From Cliona cf. orientalis (Eukaryota > Porifera > Demospongiae > Clionaida > Clionaidae), in NCBI GenBank assembly GCA_963930775.1, contig OZ005706.1, forward strand, positions 5,390,546-5,454,545: 64,000 nt of DNA, in the 5' to 3' direction. Position 1 is the first letter of the stretch. Every line of letters starts with the position of its first letter. Positions 1 through 13,807 of the stretch are shown here, piece by piece. The notes below the pieces were generated by a model. The model was not told the DNA's origin. It did not search any database and saw nothing but the letters and a program-made list of their open reading frames with translations. The translations under genes and the position numbers were made by a program.

Positions 1-883
1 CCTGCAAGCCTTCTGTACAGATTTTCTCTGACGTATAAAGGCAAAGAGACTAAAATAAGTCGACTATAAATCTTGTTGGTAGTTGCCTAGCAACCAAAGT
101 TTTTATAGCCAATTTGCCGGCTATGGGAAGGGGTTGGGTCATCATAAAGTAGGTCAACTACCAACAAATAGTTATCTGACAGTAATTGGGATGCATTCGA
201 CCATGCATCTCATGCACCCCAATTACCGTCAGATAACTATTACATATAGGTGCAATCAGCCATACGGTATTGTACATGTATACGTACATGTACATGTAGT
301 GTTCTAGCTGGTCATACATTGTCAACTGTATATGTATACATGTATGTATCTTCTACTATCAATCCTAAACATGAGGGGACAGATACTCCCATTGCCTGCT
401 CAGGCAAACCTAATCCAGCAAAGTCACGCAGCTTTCTCTGACTGCCACAGCAATGGCTTTGTCAGACATGAACATGTACCGTGCTGTTTGCACACTGAAG
501 GTCACAGTATCATGACCCTTACTAGCACCGATTCTAACTGACACTAAGAGGTGACATTAGATCTTCAAAATATATCAGGCACACACTAACATACGAAAGC
601 TATACTAAATATACATGTATATAATCACTCACATTGGAAGCATCGTCTAGGCAGCTATATAAAGAACTCAGAAGATACTAAAAAAACCACACACAAAAAT
701 TGTTTAACTGGTGGAATACGTAGGACTGAAGGAAGGATTTCAAGGAAGAACAAAAAAAGTTCAAAATGTACGTACATGTATAGTTAATGCTACTATATAT
801 GGGCCACTGTTTACAGCTAAATGATATCAATTATACTCGTCTAAAAAATTTTATTATTGTGCATACTATTACATGTAATACAG
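1..883. other. Intergenic DNA with palindromes; missing first exon of dermatopontin gene
   Basis: No convincing coding exon is visible. Two nested inverted repeats occupy about 74-241: an outer pair around 74-86 and 156-168, and a stronger hairpin at 168-241. Many ACATGTAC-type palindromes follow. The start codon and the first part of the signal peptide of the dermatopontin-like gene should lie here, because its first visible exon begins in mid-codon at 884, but no unique donor in the required phase could be picked. Confidence 0.5.
168..241. repeat. Perfect-arm hairpin
   Basis: The left arm (ATAGTTATCTGAC.GTAATTGGG) is matched by its reverse complement at the right end (CCCAATTAC.GTCAGATAACTAT), with a short central loop. 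It looks like a small foldback element or the remnant of a palindromic MITE. No gene is involved. Confidence 0.75.
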
Positions 884-1689
884 GATCTACGCTGGGTTCT
901 TGGTTCTGATTACTTTTTCAGTTGCCGCTCAGTCGGGAGCAAATGCTGGTCAGAGCATGATGATGCCTCTTATTAACAGGCTCCTGGCCAGACTACAAAA
1001 TCAAAATGGGTTTGATCAACCCCACCATGCTAGCTGCACTGGGGGAGACGCTATGTACAAAGTCTCGAGCGTGCATGACAATCACCACGAGGATCGAACC
1101 TGGACTTGGGAGTGCCATAGGATTCTTGAATCCGGATACCCAAAATGCCACACCACGGGATACGTGAACAATTTCGACCAACCGATGTCTTTCTCGTGCG
1201 GTCCGAATGAATTCATCACGGGCACGGACAGCTACCATAACAACCATTATGAGGATAGGAGGTGGAAGTTCACGTGTTGCTCCGCCCCCGATTATAAAGC
1301 AACTGGTTGCCGAATTACTGATTATGTAAATGAGTTTGATGGTCCACTCAAGTTTTCGACCGGTCCTGGGGAGGCTATAACTGGCGTATTCAGCTATCAC
1401 GACAATCACCGAGAGTAAGTTGAACTACTAGCAAGGCTGCATATACATGTAGCGGGGAGGGCAATATTATTATCCTTTTTTGCTGGATGTTTTCCGCCCT
1501 CCCCCCCCCCCCCCCCCCGAGAAATTTACGGTGTGGCTTTGACATGTGTTCGCCTGTCCGCCCCCCCACCACTTAAAAAATCCTAAGTACAATCCTGCTA
1601 TTAGTACTATGTATAACAACATAATACTACTACCATATTATAGGGATCGTCGCTTCAAATTTCAACACTGCAAGTTTGAAAGACATTGA
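884..1689 (+). CDS. Dermatopontin-like secreted matrix protein (5' end incomplete)
   Basis: Dermatopontins are small secreted extracellular-matrix proteins; in vertebrates they bind collagen and decorin. Two exons are visible: 884-1414 (preceded by CAG at 881-883, followed by GTAAGT) and 1644-1689 (preceded by TATAG), joined in phase to a TGA stop. The first bases encode a hydrophobic stretch (AGFLVLITFSVAAQS), which is a signal peptide lacking its initiator Met; that Met must sit on an upstream exon. The mature part has the family hallmark, repeated three times: DNHHEDRTWTWEC, NNHYEDRRWKFTCC and DNHREDRRFKF (the third split by the intron), with paired cysteines and aromatic residues. Visible length is about 190 residues, normal for the family. 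The only uncertainty is the first exon. Confidence 0.85.
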
Positions 1690-2432
1690 GGTGGCTTGCA
1701 TGAAGAATTCATGCAAGCAGCACAGAAGTAAGAAAAAAAACTGTATAGTAACTTTACAAACAATAGTATGTACTAACTTTAAATTGACATTATAGGCCAA
1801 TCAGCACTGCTCTGTATTTAATGTTGCTGAATAATTATTAAGGATTGTTGCTAACAAGTACACTGTATGCATGATGTCTCGATTGTGGGATTCACGGTAA
1901 TTATATGTATTAAGCTGTCGTAGATAATAATATTATATTATTATCAATTAGAGGGAAGAACAACCGTAATAAAGCAATATACGAATCTTCTTGCACTCCA
2001 CTCAGATACACATATTATTATTATACCTAAGGCACATATTAGTCCAATAAGCCTTCAGTTCAGAATTCCCTTTGATGTGGGGAATGGGACAACCCAAAAA
2101 CTTTGATGTGGCTACAAGCTCCACCCACACCACACCCTCCTATCATGCCTTGAATTTTACTTGGAGAGAACACTGAATGTTGAGGCCTCATCCATCCATA
2201 CTAGGACAAGCTTGAACTGGTAAACAAAACAACCTAGCATAGTATTATCTCTAGGTTTCAATGTAATTCACAGTGCAATTCTGAAAAAAAAACTGATATT
2301 TATAGCAGCTCCAACTTCTACAGCTATGATAATACATCAAGAGTTATAATAATATACTTTCGTATACATGTACAGTGATGTTTATGGATCACACACTATA
2401 CAATAACTACATGTAGTATAGTGCACACGTAC
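1690..2432. other. AT-rich intergenic or intronic DNA
   Basis: No exon is recognised on either strand. This is where the remaining exons of the GPR89 gene would be expected next on the minus strand, but I could not find them here. Confidence 0.5.
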
Positions 2433-3334
2433 CTTGACCCCGTGCATGTCGACGTACTCTAGGAAAAGCTGTCTGTTCAGCTCCTCTAGAGCAGACACCT
2501 CCTTCTGTAGAGCACCAATGTCTACAGATCAACCATGGTCAAGATAAAATTGATTCAAAGCTATGACGGGCAGCAAATTAAGATGGAGAACGTGAATGCT
2601 GTACCAGTGTGTAGTGGACTAGAATATGTGCATCTGCAAATAACATACAATGTATAGCAGGACCCTAGGCATTATTAGAATACATGTACATGCACAAAGC
2701 ATTATATGTACATGTGCTTAAATCGAAGTTACCAGCTGTTAAAACAGTATATGCATGTAATCTGTATGTTTGACACCGAGGCAGACTACAGGGATTACCC
2801 TGGGGCAGACTAGAGTGGTGCTGCACTGCTCTACTTGTATTGTTTCCCCTTGATGTGGTCAGTGGAATGTATACAGGGGATGTTAAAGCCTTTGATCTTT
2901 GACCAAAATGAATCTGAATACTGCTCTACTCTAAACTTCTGTCACAGCTACTGTTAGGCACCATTTACATGTAAGACACCCCAAGCTTTTTTCAACAATG
3001 CTTTATACACTGTAATATATGTACCGGATATATTATGTACATGATACATGCAAACTACAGCACATATGACTAACATACGTAGGTCATAACATAACAGTTA
3101 ATAGCCGATTACTAGATGTTAAGGATACTTTCAGAAGAACCAGAGAGTTTGCCACTGAACATGTTCCACATCTTAGCCATGCTACTCCGCCTACCATCAC
3201 GCTGGCTATCCTGGTAACATGAGCTACATGTATATACACAATTATTATAATAAATAGATATCTGAGTATGTAAGAAAAGCTGTTTTATATACATGTAATT
3301 AAGGGAGGGTGAGAGGCATGAAAAGGGACTCTAT

Positions 3335-3375
<41 letters not shown>

Positions 3376-6300
3376 TAAATTATACTATACATGTATACAG
3401 TTACGATAAATAATAGATATCTGAGCGTGCAAAAATAAGCAATGTTCATGATCAAAGGAGGAAGGGAGGGAGGAAGGGAGGGAGAGAGATCACGTACTAG
3501 TGCACCAACAGCTACGATAAATTGGCTTACTTTTGTTTTTCAACAGCTGCTATTCTAGATGTGTGGATAACAAAATACAAACATAGGTTGAGAACAAGAG
3601 TAAACTTTCAACATGTGACCATCATCACGTCATGCACCAAGCAATAACAGAACACATGCACATGCACATGTACATGCACAAGTATACTCACCGTTTCTTT
3701 TTAGATGTTATCATATCCATTGTTTGTGTTAGTCGCTTTTCCTGGTTGACTATATCACTGTCGGTAACATTTCTGTCGGATACATACATGTGTACAAATG
3801 TACATGCATAATATTATTTCGATACGCACATACATGTACAATGCATGCTATAGCAAATATTAATGGAAGGGGATTCAACACTGGGATACATTATCCCAAC
3901 TGCAAGTAATTATTTACATGGATATACATGTCAAAGGCAATAATTGAGAATATCTGAAAATTTCCCAAATTGCTTCTTCACGGAAACGGCTATATTTGAG
4001 AAGTTTGAAAATATCGGTCATGATCATGCAACTATTGCAAAGATATTTCCCACTCCTGAGCTTGATTTATTTTTTTAAGTATAATATTATAACAAGTAGT
4101 ACTAAAATATTGGGAGAATATCTCGATTTTCCCACTCCCAAAGAACCTGCAATCAATAGTCCCTGGCATGCATAATTTAGTATCGCACTACAATAATGTA
4201 CATACGCATATTATAATAATAATAATTCATACATGTACATGTACCTAAGGAAGTAGGCCATGTAAGTGTACGGTGCATTGACAGCACCAAACCCAGAGAG
4301 AACGGCCATGACAGTCACTCCTATCACACCAACACGACTGATCAGCTGCTCTATCGAGAAAATACCTGTGCATGTGTTTAGGGGGGGAGGGGTGCATAAA
4401 ATTATACTAGTGTACGCACGTATATGTGTGTGCATGAGTGTATTATATAGGTGTATATTAGAAGGTCCCCCTTGTGTAGTTATTGCTCAAAGAAAATCAT
4501 CTATTTTAATAATCAGTGAGTATAGAAAGACATGCAATTGACTAGTCTCGAGAAGTATAATTACATGTATACATGTACATACCAGGCAAGTCACTAAAGC
4601 AGAGTGTAAGACAGGTGCTGTGGTTGAATATGAAAGGCTCTTTATGGTTTATTAAAACACATCTATGAAAATGGCATTTTAAGAGCAGTGCTGCACCACT
4701 CTACCGCGTACCGCTCTCTAGTGACTTCCCTGCATACACGTGCAGATTAGTTAGAACTACAATGATATTATTAATGCTTCATGTGTCCTACCATGCTTAG
4801 CGCTGAGCATGGGGAATGGGTCTCCTAGTTTCCAGAACAGGTAGAAGAATGCGATGTAGATGGCAAACGACATGAATCTGGCTACACGACGACGATTAAC
4901 TGCAATAGAGCAAAAGCCAATGGGCTGGTAATACAAAAGAACATATCATTATTGTGCATGTATGTGCATATATTATAATACAAGGTACTAAGGTATATGT
5001 GTCTGGAACTTGCAAGTGCAAGAGTTTGAACCTTACCAGCAAATTTAAGCTTTCACATCTGACGACCATTTACCACACACCGTGATAGTATCTGTGACGA
5101 CCCCTTACCAATATGTCATAGCCACTTTATTCAACGAATATGCATGCACATAATGTCAAGGACTTATACAGTGCAAATGTACTACACGTGTACTTGGTAG
5201 TTAAAGAAATGTAACTGTACAACAGAGGAGGTGGTCACAGATTCTACATATAACTAGAGTGCATTTGCCATAGGTGGCAATACACACCCACACAAACCAG
5301 ATCAACCCAGTGAGTCAGTAAACATTACGGTGCGTGATAATTAAATGCATATTTTGCGAAAACCGTGACCTAAGAAAGGGAGGGGCGAAGCAAAATTTCT
5401 GGGGAAACTCTTGAAGAGGGACTGAAAGAGAGGGAGGGGCGACTCGATCTAATATTACCTATTTTGATTCCACTAACGATGAGGTGAGAGGAGTAGAGAG
5501 GAATAAAGATGATCACCAGAATCAACATCAAGTAGAGATTTAGCTGCCAGTGAAAGTATCGAGAACTGTAGGTGACCGACAGATGGATAAAATTAATAAT
5601 AAATTATTACTTCACAGGAAAGTCATGCAATTTATACAAACACCTATTCACATCAATATCTTGAATATTATCACCTCATATTGTCAGTTTTGATTGGCTA
5701 CCGTACACTGCTGGAACGTCCACTCGTATACACTTTATACAGGTGCACGCAAACTTTACTAATAATTTAAAGCTTGTTGATCTTGCAAAGCGCGACATTC
5801 AATAATGTTAGTCACTTGGGAGGAAGATGTTGCTTGTTTGAGGTAGATCGGGACAAGATCTCCGGCCTTTTCAGGATTATTTTTTTTTATTTGAAAGGGA
5901 ATAAACGATAAGCCGTATTCATCTCACAAAATATACATTCAGTGATAGCCACTTGGGAAGAAGATGTTGAGGAACACACATTAACACATGATTACAAGGT
6001 TTTCAATTCAGAATTATAATAGTTGGGACAAACACCTGATGCTATATACAGATTCATCAGGACAAGCAAGTAACATAGGTCTGTGTGTGTGTTTGGGGGG
6101 GGGGGGGGGGGGGGGGGGTAGGGAGGGTAGGGGTGCTGAAAGCATCCCCTACCACTAATGAATCTTAATGCATAGGCGGAGGAAGATGTTGGGATTGGGG
6201 GGGGGGGGGGGGGCACATATTACCATGTACAGAATTATAATCCATAAGTCTACCCTTAATTTAATCATTCATTATTTTATAATGTGACCTGCATGGTCCA

Positions 6301-7636
6301 GGGTTTTGCCTGACTTGCTCAAGATACCAGCTAGAATCAAACAATAATGGCGGTTATAGTATTGATAGCATGTGTTTGCATGGCTTCAGTGGCTCTGGAA
6401 GGGGGTGGGGGAAAACTGTCCCTACTTCAGGCTGATTGGGGAGGGGGGGGGGGGGCACGTACCCCTGGTACCCTCCCTGCTTCCACCACCTATGTAATGC
6501 TCATCTAAAGTCCAACATTTTCACTGTGCTTGATGTTTTTGGATATGGTATTATCCCATGCACCCCATTATAAGTTGCAAGATCTGACATTGTACATGTA
6601 CAGTGCATATAAGTGTAAGCATAACTGCCTGCTACATTTCCACATGCAATGCACATGTACCTGGGGACTAGGATACCAATTATCTCAAAGATGATTAGCT
6701 CAAACATCGTACACGAGAGTGCAAAAGTCACAGAGAAGATAATTTGAATCACCATGTTTCGAATCTGCAGAAAACGAACATGAGAATACTATTAATATTA
6801 CTTTCGATCGTACAGTTGTGTATTACAATTAATAGAACATTTTAGGACAGCTACATGTAGTTCATACAGGTATGCTCATATTAGTACTAATAAGCGCAAC
6901 GTCATGCATATATATGTACCTCAAAATTCTTGAAGAGTTTTCTCATAAAGAATACCCATCCACCACCAAAAAATAATGCCTACAAGTGAAAACACAAAAC
7001 AAAATAAAAACACTAAAGTCTCATGTACACATAATTGTATGGGTACATATACATAAATAAGTACATGCTATGGAAATTAACTTGAAGACACTCCTTGTTG
7101 AGGATTCAAAGATGCATGGCATTGTACATGTACAATATAATTATTACGTGTAGATAATAAAAAAAGGATAAACTTCAATATTCTACAGGACTAAATGTGC
7201 TGGTCTTTAATTAAATCGATTAGAAGTTTCACTGTATATACACATAATTATGCTTGTCCCTTCCCCAATCCAAAATATTAGCTGTCTTCTGGAATCAATT
7301 CTAGGTGGTAAAAATTAATGCTTTTAAAAATTATTTTAGCTCATTTGGCATGATTGATCATCACATTCCAGCCCCAATTTTGATTGTATAGCTCTTTATT
7401 AAATACTGGAGGTTCACGATTGTACTAAATTGCATTTGGGGAGTGGTGGGGGGGGGGGGGTGCATGCTTGGTATGGTGTACATATGTACAGGCACATATA
7501 CATACCCAACACACATACAATGTACATGTACATGTATATGCACATTTACGTGTATAAAACTACGTTTTCTAAAATAGGGAGCTCCTACCTGTGTCCCAAA
7601 CATAATAATACTGTCCAAGATGAACTGCGCAGCCAT
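2433..7636 (-). CDS. GPR89: GPR89 / Golgi pH regulator (3' part missing)
   Basis: GPR89/GPHR is a multi-pass membrane protein, described as an anion channel that supports Golgi acidification. Ten exons in consistent phase can be read on the minus strand: 7589-7636, 6920-6979, 6661-6764, 5459-5565, 4792-4899, 4245-4365, 3692-3772, 3531-3554, 3129-3205, 2433-2521. They give 273 codons from ATG at 7634-7636. Recognisable blocks include [65 protein letters not shown] and [15 protein letters not shown], close to the animal family. Animal GPR89 is about 455 residues, so roughly 180 C-terminal residues with the last membrane segments are absent. The last exon still ends in a proper donor (GTACGTG), so the gene should continue to the left, beyond or around the dermatopontin-like gene. 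The start faces POLR2H across 118 bp. Confidence 0.93.
3335..3375. repeat. (CT)n(AC)n microsatellite
   Basis: A run of CT dinucleotides passes directly into an AC run, inside a GPR89 intron. Confidence 0.9.
6090..6212. repeat. Poly-G tracts in GPR89 intron
   Basis: Two long G homopolymers (about 6096-6118 and 6198-6213) flank a short segment in the intron between GPR89 exons 3 and 4. They create false proline-rich reading frames on the minus strand and are likely to be of uncertain assembled length. Confidence 0.8.
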
Positions 7637-7754
7637 CTCGTGCAACAGTCAGCCATTCACAAGGGTATTCACGTACTTCACCACCGGCAGGAATATTCTA
7701 ATAAAAGCACACCGTCCAACCCACATGCCAAGTCAGCAGAAATAGAGTGTTGTG
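7637..7754. promoter_or_regulatory. Bidirectional promoter of GPR89 and POLR2H
   Basis: Only 118 bp separate the minus-strand ATG of GPR89 (7636) from the plus-strand ATG of POLR2H (7755). Both genes must therefore share this stretch as promoter and 5' untranslated DNA unless an unseen 5' exon exists. No TATA box is evident, as is usual for compact divergent housekeeping promoters. That it is a promoter is inferred from the spacing. Confidence 0.7.
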
Positions 7755-9134
<1,380 letters not shown>

Positions 9135-9628
9135 TTCTATGACATTGTGCTATTATGTTTCATTCCACTTCGATTCATGGCTCCCATTAATAATATTATT
9201 ATACTAATTAATTTGGCTGATTACCAAGCATTGAATTTCGATGATGGTGCAATAATGTAGCATTTTAGCTATCTATGAATCAAAAAGCATCCACACAATG
9301 TCCACAATAATAATAATACATGACAGTAATAATACTATAATAATAAAATTATTGTTATTAATACTAATTAAAAGTTAAGTTACTGTTAATTTTTGTTCAG
9401 TTTAGGTTCTGTTTTTTACTCAAACAACTATAATTATTATTATTATATTATACCAGGTTCTGTGTGAGTCTCACCTCATTTTTCTGCATGATATTGTGTG
9501 CAATCATTATGAGAGAATTATAATATAAAAACATACTAGAAATTAATGTATCCCATTGTAGCTTCATTATTGATTGGCAATAATAATTAATGATATACAA
9601 TGTCGTGCATGGTACACGTCATGAATGC

Positions 9629-10955
9629 TTACCAGTAACTGTTATTGGTCTCCGGATTATCACACAGTTTGCCTGAAAAAAAGTATATCCAAAATTAATA
9701 TTAAGCACTAATTATAAAGCCATACAATCATATGATGAGTAACTCACTCCCATATTGTTTCAGATCTCCAAGAGTATCAGCTTGTTTCACATATTGACTG
9801 CAAAATGCACCTATAATAAAATTTGATGATAATGTTAAGGGGGCCATCTATTCAGCGTAGTGGCATGATCACATAGCTGCTAGCTACATATACTTTTACC
9901 AATAAAATTAAGTGCAGACTCTAATGTGATATCCTGCCTGTTACCAAATCCTCCAGGAATGCGTATGCCTTGCATCTGAGGAAATCGCACAGTGAAACCC
10001 TGTTCTTTAGCACCATAACGTCTTTGAGCCCAGGGGTAAGAAATTGTGATACCCTGCTCGTTACCAAATCCTCCAGGAACACGTATGCCCTGCTCGTTAG
10101 CAAATCCTCCAGGAACACGTATGCCCTGCTTATTACCAAATCCTCCAGGAATGCGTATGCCCTGCATCTGAGGCAATCGCACAGTGAAACCCTGTTCTTT
10201 AGCACCATAACTTCTTTGAGCCCAGGGGTAAGAAATTGTGATACCCTGCTCGTCAACAAATCCTCCAGGAACACGTATGCCCTGCTTGTTACCAAATCCT
10301 CCAGGAATGCGTATGCCCTGCTCGTTACCAAATCCTCCAGGAATGCGTATGCCCTGCATCTGAGGTAAACCCTCTTCGTTAGCACTGCTGCTTTGCTGAT
10401 TCTGAGGATAGGTGAAGGTGATACCCTCTTTCTTGGCGATGAATGGAAAATCTATATCATAGGTGAAACGTTGACCTTTAGCTTGTTCATTGTACCAGCT
10501 CTCGGGATATGTGAAGGTGACACCCTCCTCCTTGGCAAACTGAGGAGCTTGCTGCTTGGCCCTACGCCATGAGATACTGCGGCCTTGCTTTTCAGCACTT
10601 TGCAGCTGCTTCCTGAGGTAAGCTATGTGGCAGTATGCATAATAATAATAATTTATTATTGTGCAGCGAATTAATATCTCTTAATAGCAGAATTAATAAC
10701 CGCAAAAATTAATGTTAGTAATACCAATAGTAACTAATAAACAGACTTACTGTTATAGGCATCAATTATTTGATCGACTGTAGCTGCATCAGCTTGTTTC
10801 TCGACATCTTTCGAAGCTTGCTGGTATAATGGATAGAGGGTATAATAACTTTGCTCGCTGATACCTTGTTGATTGCTAGCAGTTGGTCGTGCCATCACCA
10901 GGGAAAGCGATCCAAAAGCAACCAATACAACTATAAAAGTGAAGGTTGAAATCAT
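9629..10955 (-). CDS. Secreted protein with QGIR(V/I)PGGF 12-residue repeats, paralogue A
   Basis: The family is not recognised. Four exons in phase on the minus strand: 10751-10955, 9900-10622, 9748-9810, 9629-9672, giving 344 residues ending ..NNSYW. The start (ATG 10953-10955) opens a clear signal peptide (STFTFIVVLVAFGSLSLVMA). Then comes a charged alpha-helical stretch (QQASKDVEKQADAAT), two KEEGVTFTYP / KKEGITFTYP units, and a region with seven copies of QGIR(I/V)PGGF plus linker. These sit in a 64-residue (192 bp) higher-order repeat that also includes GITISYPWAQR and EQGFTVR. The two small last exons add a tail with two cysteines. Repetitive Gly/Pro/aromatic content suggests an extracellular structural or adhesive protein (inference). 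It is convergent with POLR2H and has a TATA box about 100 bp upstream of its ATG. Confidence 0.8.
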
Positions 10956-11052
10956 TTTTGAGAGCTCGAGTGTTTTCTTGGTATCTAAGAATCTGCACCA
11001 GCCACAACTGAATAATTGTAGCTATAGCCTCACCTAACTTGTTAGCTCACCT

Positions 11053-11060
11053 CTTTTATA
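11053..11060 (-). promoter_or_regulatory. TATA box of repeat-protein gene A
   Basis: TATAAAAG on the minus strand, 98-105 bp upstream of the start codon at 10955. The same octamer sits 96-103 bp upstream of the paralogue's start at 18365, so it is conserved between copies. Confidence 0.7.
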
Positions 11061-11498
11061 GACCTCTAAATCTTTCCCAAGTGATAAAATTTCATAATTA
11101 ATGCATAGAAACCTTCATACTGAAACATAAACATGTTTAAGAAGCACAATAATATACAATAATATTATTATGATTATGATCACATGCAATAATTGGATAA
11201 GCAAAAGTCACAATGGTATTACGATTTTTGTACTTATCATTAAGTGGGGTGGGATGGGGGATGGGGGGAGGGGGTGGGGCTCGCTTCACTTATTCCGATC
11301 CCTGATTTTTCATCATAATTATTATACTTGAGTGCAGAATCCTCACTGCTACATGCATGCATGCATCACTCATGTGTGTGTATAGCAATGCTGCATGGCT
11401 CACTGTGTATGCTTGTTCAATATCAGGAACATGCGGCTAGCTACCTTGCACCTGGACATGGTTAGCTATGTGGTACAGTTCAAGTCTCATGATATAGG

Positions 11499-12169
11499 CA
11501 GGGGCGTAGCCAGGATTTTCTGAGGGGTTTTCCTAAGAGTTGCGCGCGAAGCGTGCGCGAAAAATTTAACGACCACGCCCACTTTTCGGCCACGCCCTCC
11601 AATTGACGATCGCAATTTCAGCTAGGATTTGCTCGCTTCTCGAGATTTTGGCAGAGAAAAGCACAAAAAGAGGAGATCTAGGCAGTGGCGGATCCAGGAT
11701 TTCTAGAAGGGGGGTTCTGATATACTTTTGCGCGCGAAGCGCGCGCGAATTTTTGGAAGCCACGCCCACTTTCGGGCGAAACCACGCCCATTTCGCTCGT
11801 TCTTGAGACAAACTACCAGCCCTACCAGTCCAATCGATCTGTTTTCGAACAAATTTCTTCTAAAGCATTCATAAGGTGAGCCATAGCAGCAGTTTTCTAG
11901 TTCTGTAGCCAGAAAGGGGGGTTCCATTTAGCCTAACATCAGTATACTTCTTAGTGCTAGGTGCAGCCCAAAGGGGGGTTCCTGTGCACCCCTGGATCCC
12001 CCTCTGGATCCGCCACTGCTAGGCTAAGTTTCAGGAGACTTTAGTGCCTGCATATTGAATCTGGAAACCAAGGGGGTTTCCTGATAGCCAAATCATACTA
12101 AGATAATGCTGAATCTGACTGCCAGGGGGGGTTTCCGGGCAACAAGGAAACAACTAAGCTACGCCCCTG
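11499..12169. mobile_element. MITE with 5-bp TSD, interrupted by a second MITE
   Basis: Inverted ends CAGGGGCGTAGCCAGG .. CTACGCCCCTG are flanked on both sides by ATAGG, a 5-bp target duplication. Subtracting the nested element at 11683-12018 and its 5-bp duplication leaves 330 bp, exactly the length of the uninterrupted sister copy at 51911-52240. CA-starting ends with 5-bp duplications recall hAT-type elements of the 5-bp group (inference). No transposase is encoded. Confidence 0.88.
11683..12018. mobile_element. Nested MITE (CAGTGGCGGATCC ends)
   Basis: Inverted ends CAGTGGCGGATCCAGG .. GGATCCGCCACTG are flanked by CTAGG on both sides. The sister copy of the host element at 52 kb has a single CTAGG at this point, which is the empty site. 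It contains a GCGCGCGAAGCGCGCGCGAA core and GCCACGCCCAC motifs also found in the other MITEs here. Confidence 0.9.
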
Positions 12170-12277
12170 ATAGGAGTAGCTAGGGGGAAGTTAAGGCACC
12201 TGGCTATATAATAATTATGTCACTATACAAACTGAAAGGAAAAATTGAACCTCTCACACCAAGATTATATTGTATAG

Positions 12278-12690
12278 CTAATAAAGAGAGAGGGAGAGTA
12301 TCCTACTTACAACACTTACTTCATGAGGGTCATGACCTTTGTAATAATATTCACAAGCTTGAGGACTCAGTTTGTAGCCTCGTTCCCAGGCCACTCCCAC
12401 GTTTTCAATGTTACACATGCATGCCCACGTTTTCAATGTTACACATGCATGTGTAACATTGAAAACGTGGGAGTGGCCTGGGAACGAGGCTAAGCCGTTT
12501 GTGGGCATGTAGCTAAACCTCATGTTTTAATGCAGGATGATGCAGCTGCTATGTGATGTTGTAGAATGACCTGTGAAACCACTTTGTATGTGAATATCAT
12601 TACAAAGTTCATGATCCTCATAAAGGGTTGTAACACATACCCATAGTGGAGTAGGATACTCTCCCCTTCTCTATTATAATTATAGCTACT
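12278..12690. mobile_element. Palindromic MITE with GAGAGTATCCTACT ends
   Basis: The left arm (AGAGAGGGAGAGTATCCTACTT ..TGACCTTTGTAATAATATTCAC) and right arm (GTGAATATCATTACAAAG..GAGTAGGATACTCTCC) are inverted repeats of about 90 bp. The middle carries the foldback at 12375-12492. Related ends occur at 40706-40910, about 48670 and 52970-53280. Confidence 0.65.
12375..12492. repeat. Foldback element with TAGCCTCGTTCCCAGGCC arms
   Basis: A near-perfect palindrome: the arm TAGCCTCGTTCCCAGGCC continues through CACTCCCACGTTTTCAATG and returns as its exact reverse complement. The centre holds a short direct duplication of the inner arm. The outer motif TAGCCTCGT.CCCA recurs at 57873. Confidence 0.9.
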
Positions 12691-12806
12691 CCTGCTCACA
12701 CTAGTCTGCCATGTGGGTGTATAGCTAATAAGCCAGATAGTTCCTGATATTAATTTGGGCTTCAAATAGCTAATATGTAATCACATAAACTTAAAGAGTG
12801 TCCTAC

Positions 12807-12851
12807 CTAAGAGATTGAAGATTTGGGATTCGAATGGCACCAATCTCTTAG
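12807..12851. repeat. Single cruciform unit (CTAAGAGATTG palindrome)
   Basis: One copy of the palindromic unit found as an expanded array in the paralogous position of copy B (20346-20878): CTAAGAGATTG, then an inner GGGATTCGAAT, then CAATCTCTTAG. Confidence 0.75.
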
Positions 12852-13050
12852 CATGGTGGTGCTCTTTGCACATGCAATTGAACGGCTAATGTGCAATCTA
12901 GAGTGACCTTCTGGCCACCATAGTAGCTACGACTACCTAATTAAACTGAATTAATATGCACTTGAAAGCCACTGCCTATTTACACTGTCACTGCATTGAC
13001 AACTGACCAGCAAAGCATAGAATGGTAATCAGTCAAGTAGCTGAGGTAAG

Positions 13051-13292
13051 CACTGGCGTAAGAAGCAGGGGGGCTGGGGGACTGTAGTCCCCCCCCCCCC
13101 ACCCCATCTTGTGAGCCAAGTGGGCCTTTAACATCTTCAGATTTGTGATGTAAAGTCTACTTTACAGCCAAATTAGCATAATAATGGGCATGGTTTGAAG
13201 GCATATTGTGTGATCCAAAAAATTTTTTTTTGTGCTTTGCACGCAATTTTATTTACAGCCCCCCTGTTCAAAAATATCTTCTTACGCCACTG
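13051..13292. mobile_element. MITE with GTAAG 5-bp TSD
   Basis: Inverted ends CACTGGCGTAAGAAG .. CTTCTTACGCCACTG (one mismatch) are flanked by GTAAG on both sides. The paralogous site in copy B, near 21056-21064, reads GAGGTAAGAGCC without any insertion. Confidence 0.92.
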
Positions 13293-13807
13293 GTAAGAGC
13301 CATGTAAACACAGACGGCACTCTACTAGCTACACCACCGGTCATGCATGCAGGACTTAACATGACCACAATTCTATTATGTCTCGAATGTGTACTTTCTC
13401 TCAGATGATCCTTATACCATTTAGCATGGGAGGGTTGGGATGGACCATAGATGGACGGACAGACGGACAAAAATCGCAAACAATTGCAGTAGTTCAAAAC
13501 AATGTCATATCCAAATACTTATATTAGTAAAATACGGTCTATCTAGATAGATAAAGAACAGCTGTGGCATGTTTTTAATGCATGCCTCAGCTGTTCTTTT
13601 AATTTTTATCTTTTGGCAAGATACAAACAGATATTCATATCATTGTACGTATACGTACCACATGAATGCCATTTAAGTAAAGGTAACTAATGCCTTTGTT
13701 GTTGTGAAATCATTGAAAGGAATAAATAATTGACAAATATTAATGAATAATTGAGAAGTTTGTTGTATAAAAAACAAAATTTAAATTAATGGTAATAATT
13801 AGGGATG

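Noticed and set aside
9441-9530. Possible extra exon between POLR2H and gene A (acceptor before GTTCTGTGTGAG, plus strand)
   Set aside because: POLR2H already ends at a conserved stop and gene A closes in frame at 9629; there is no partner exon.
9921-10385. Second minus-strand frame (AYVFLEDL repeats) and plus frame over gene A
   Set aside because: Out-of-frame shadows of the same repeat; not continuous with exon 1 or the tail exons.
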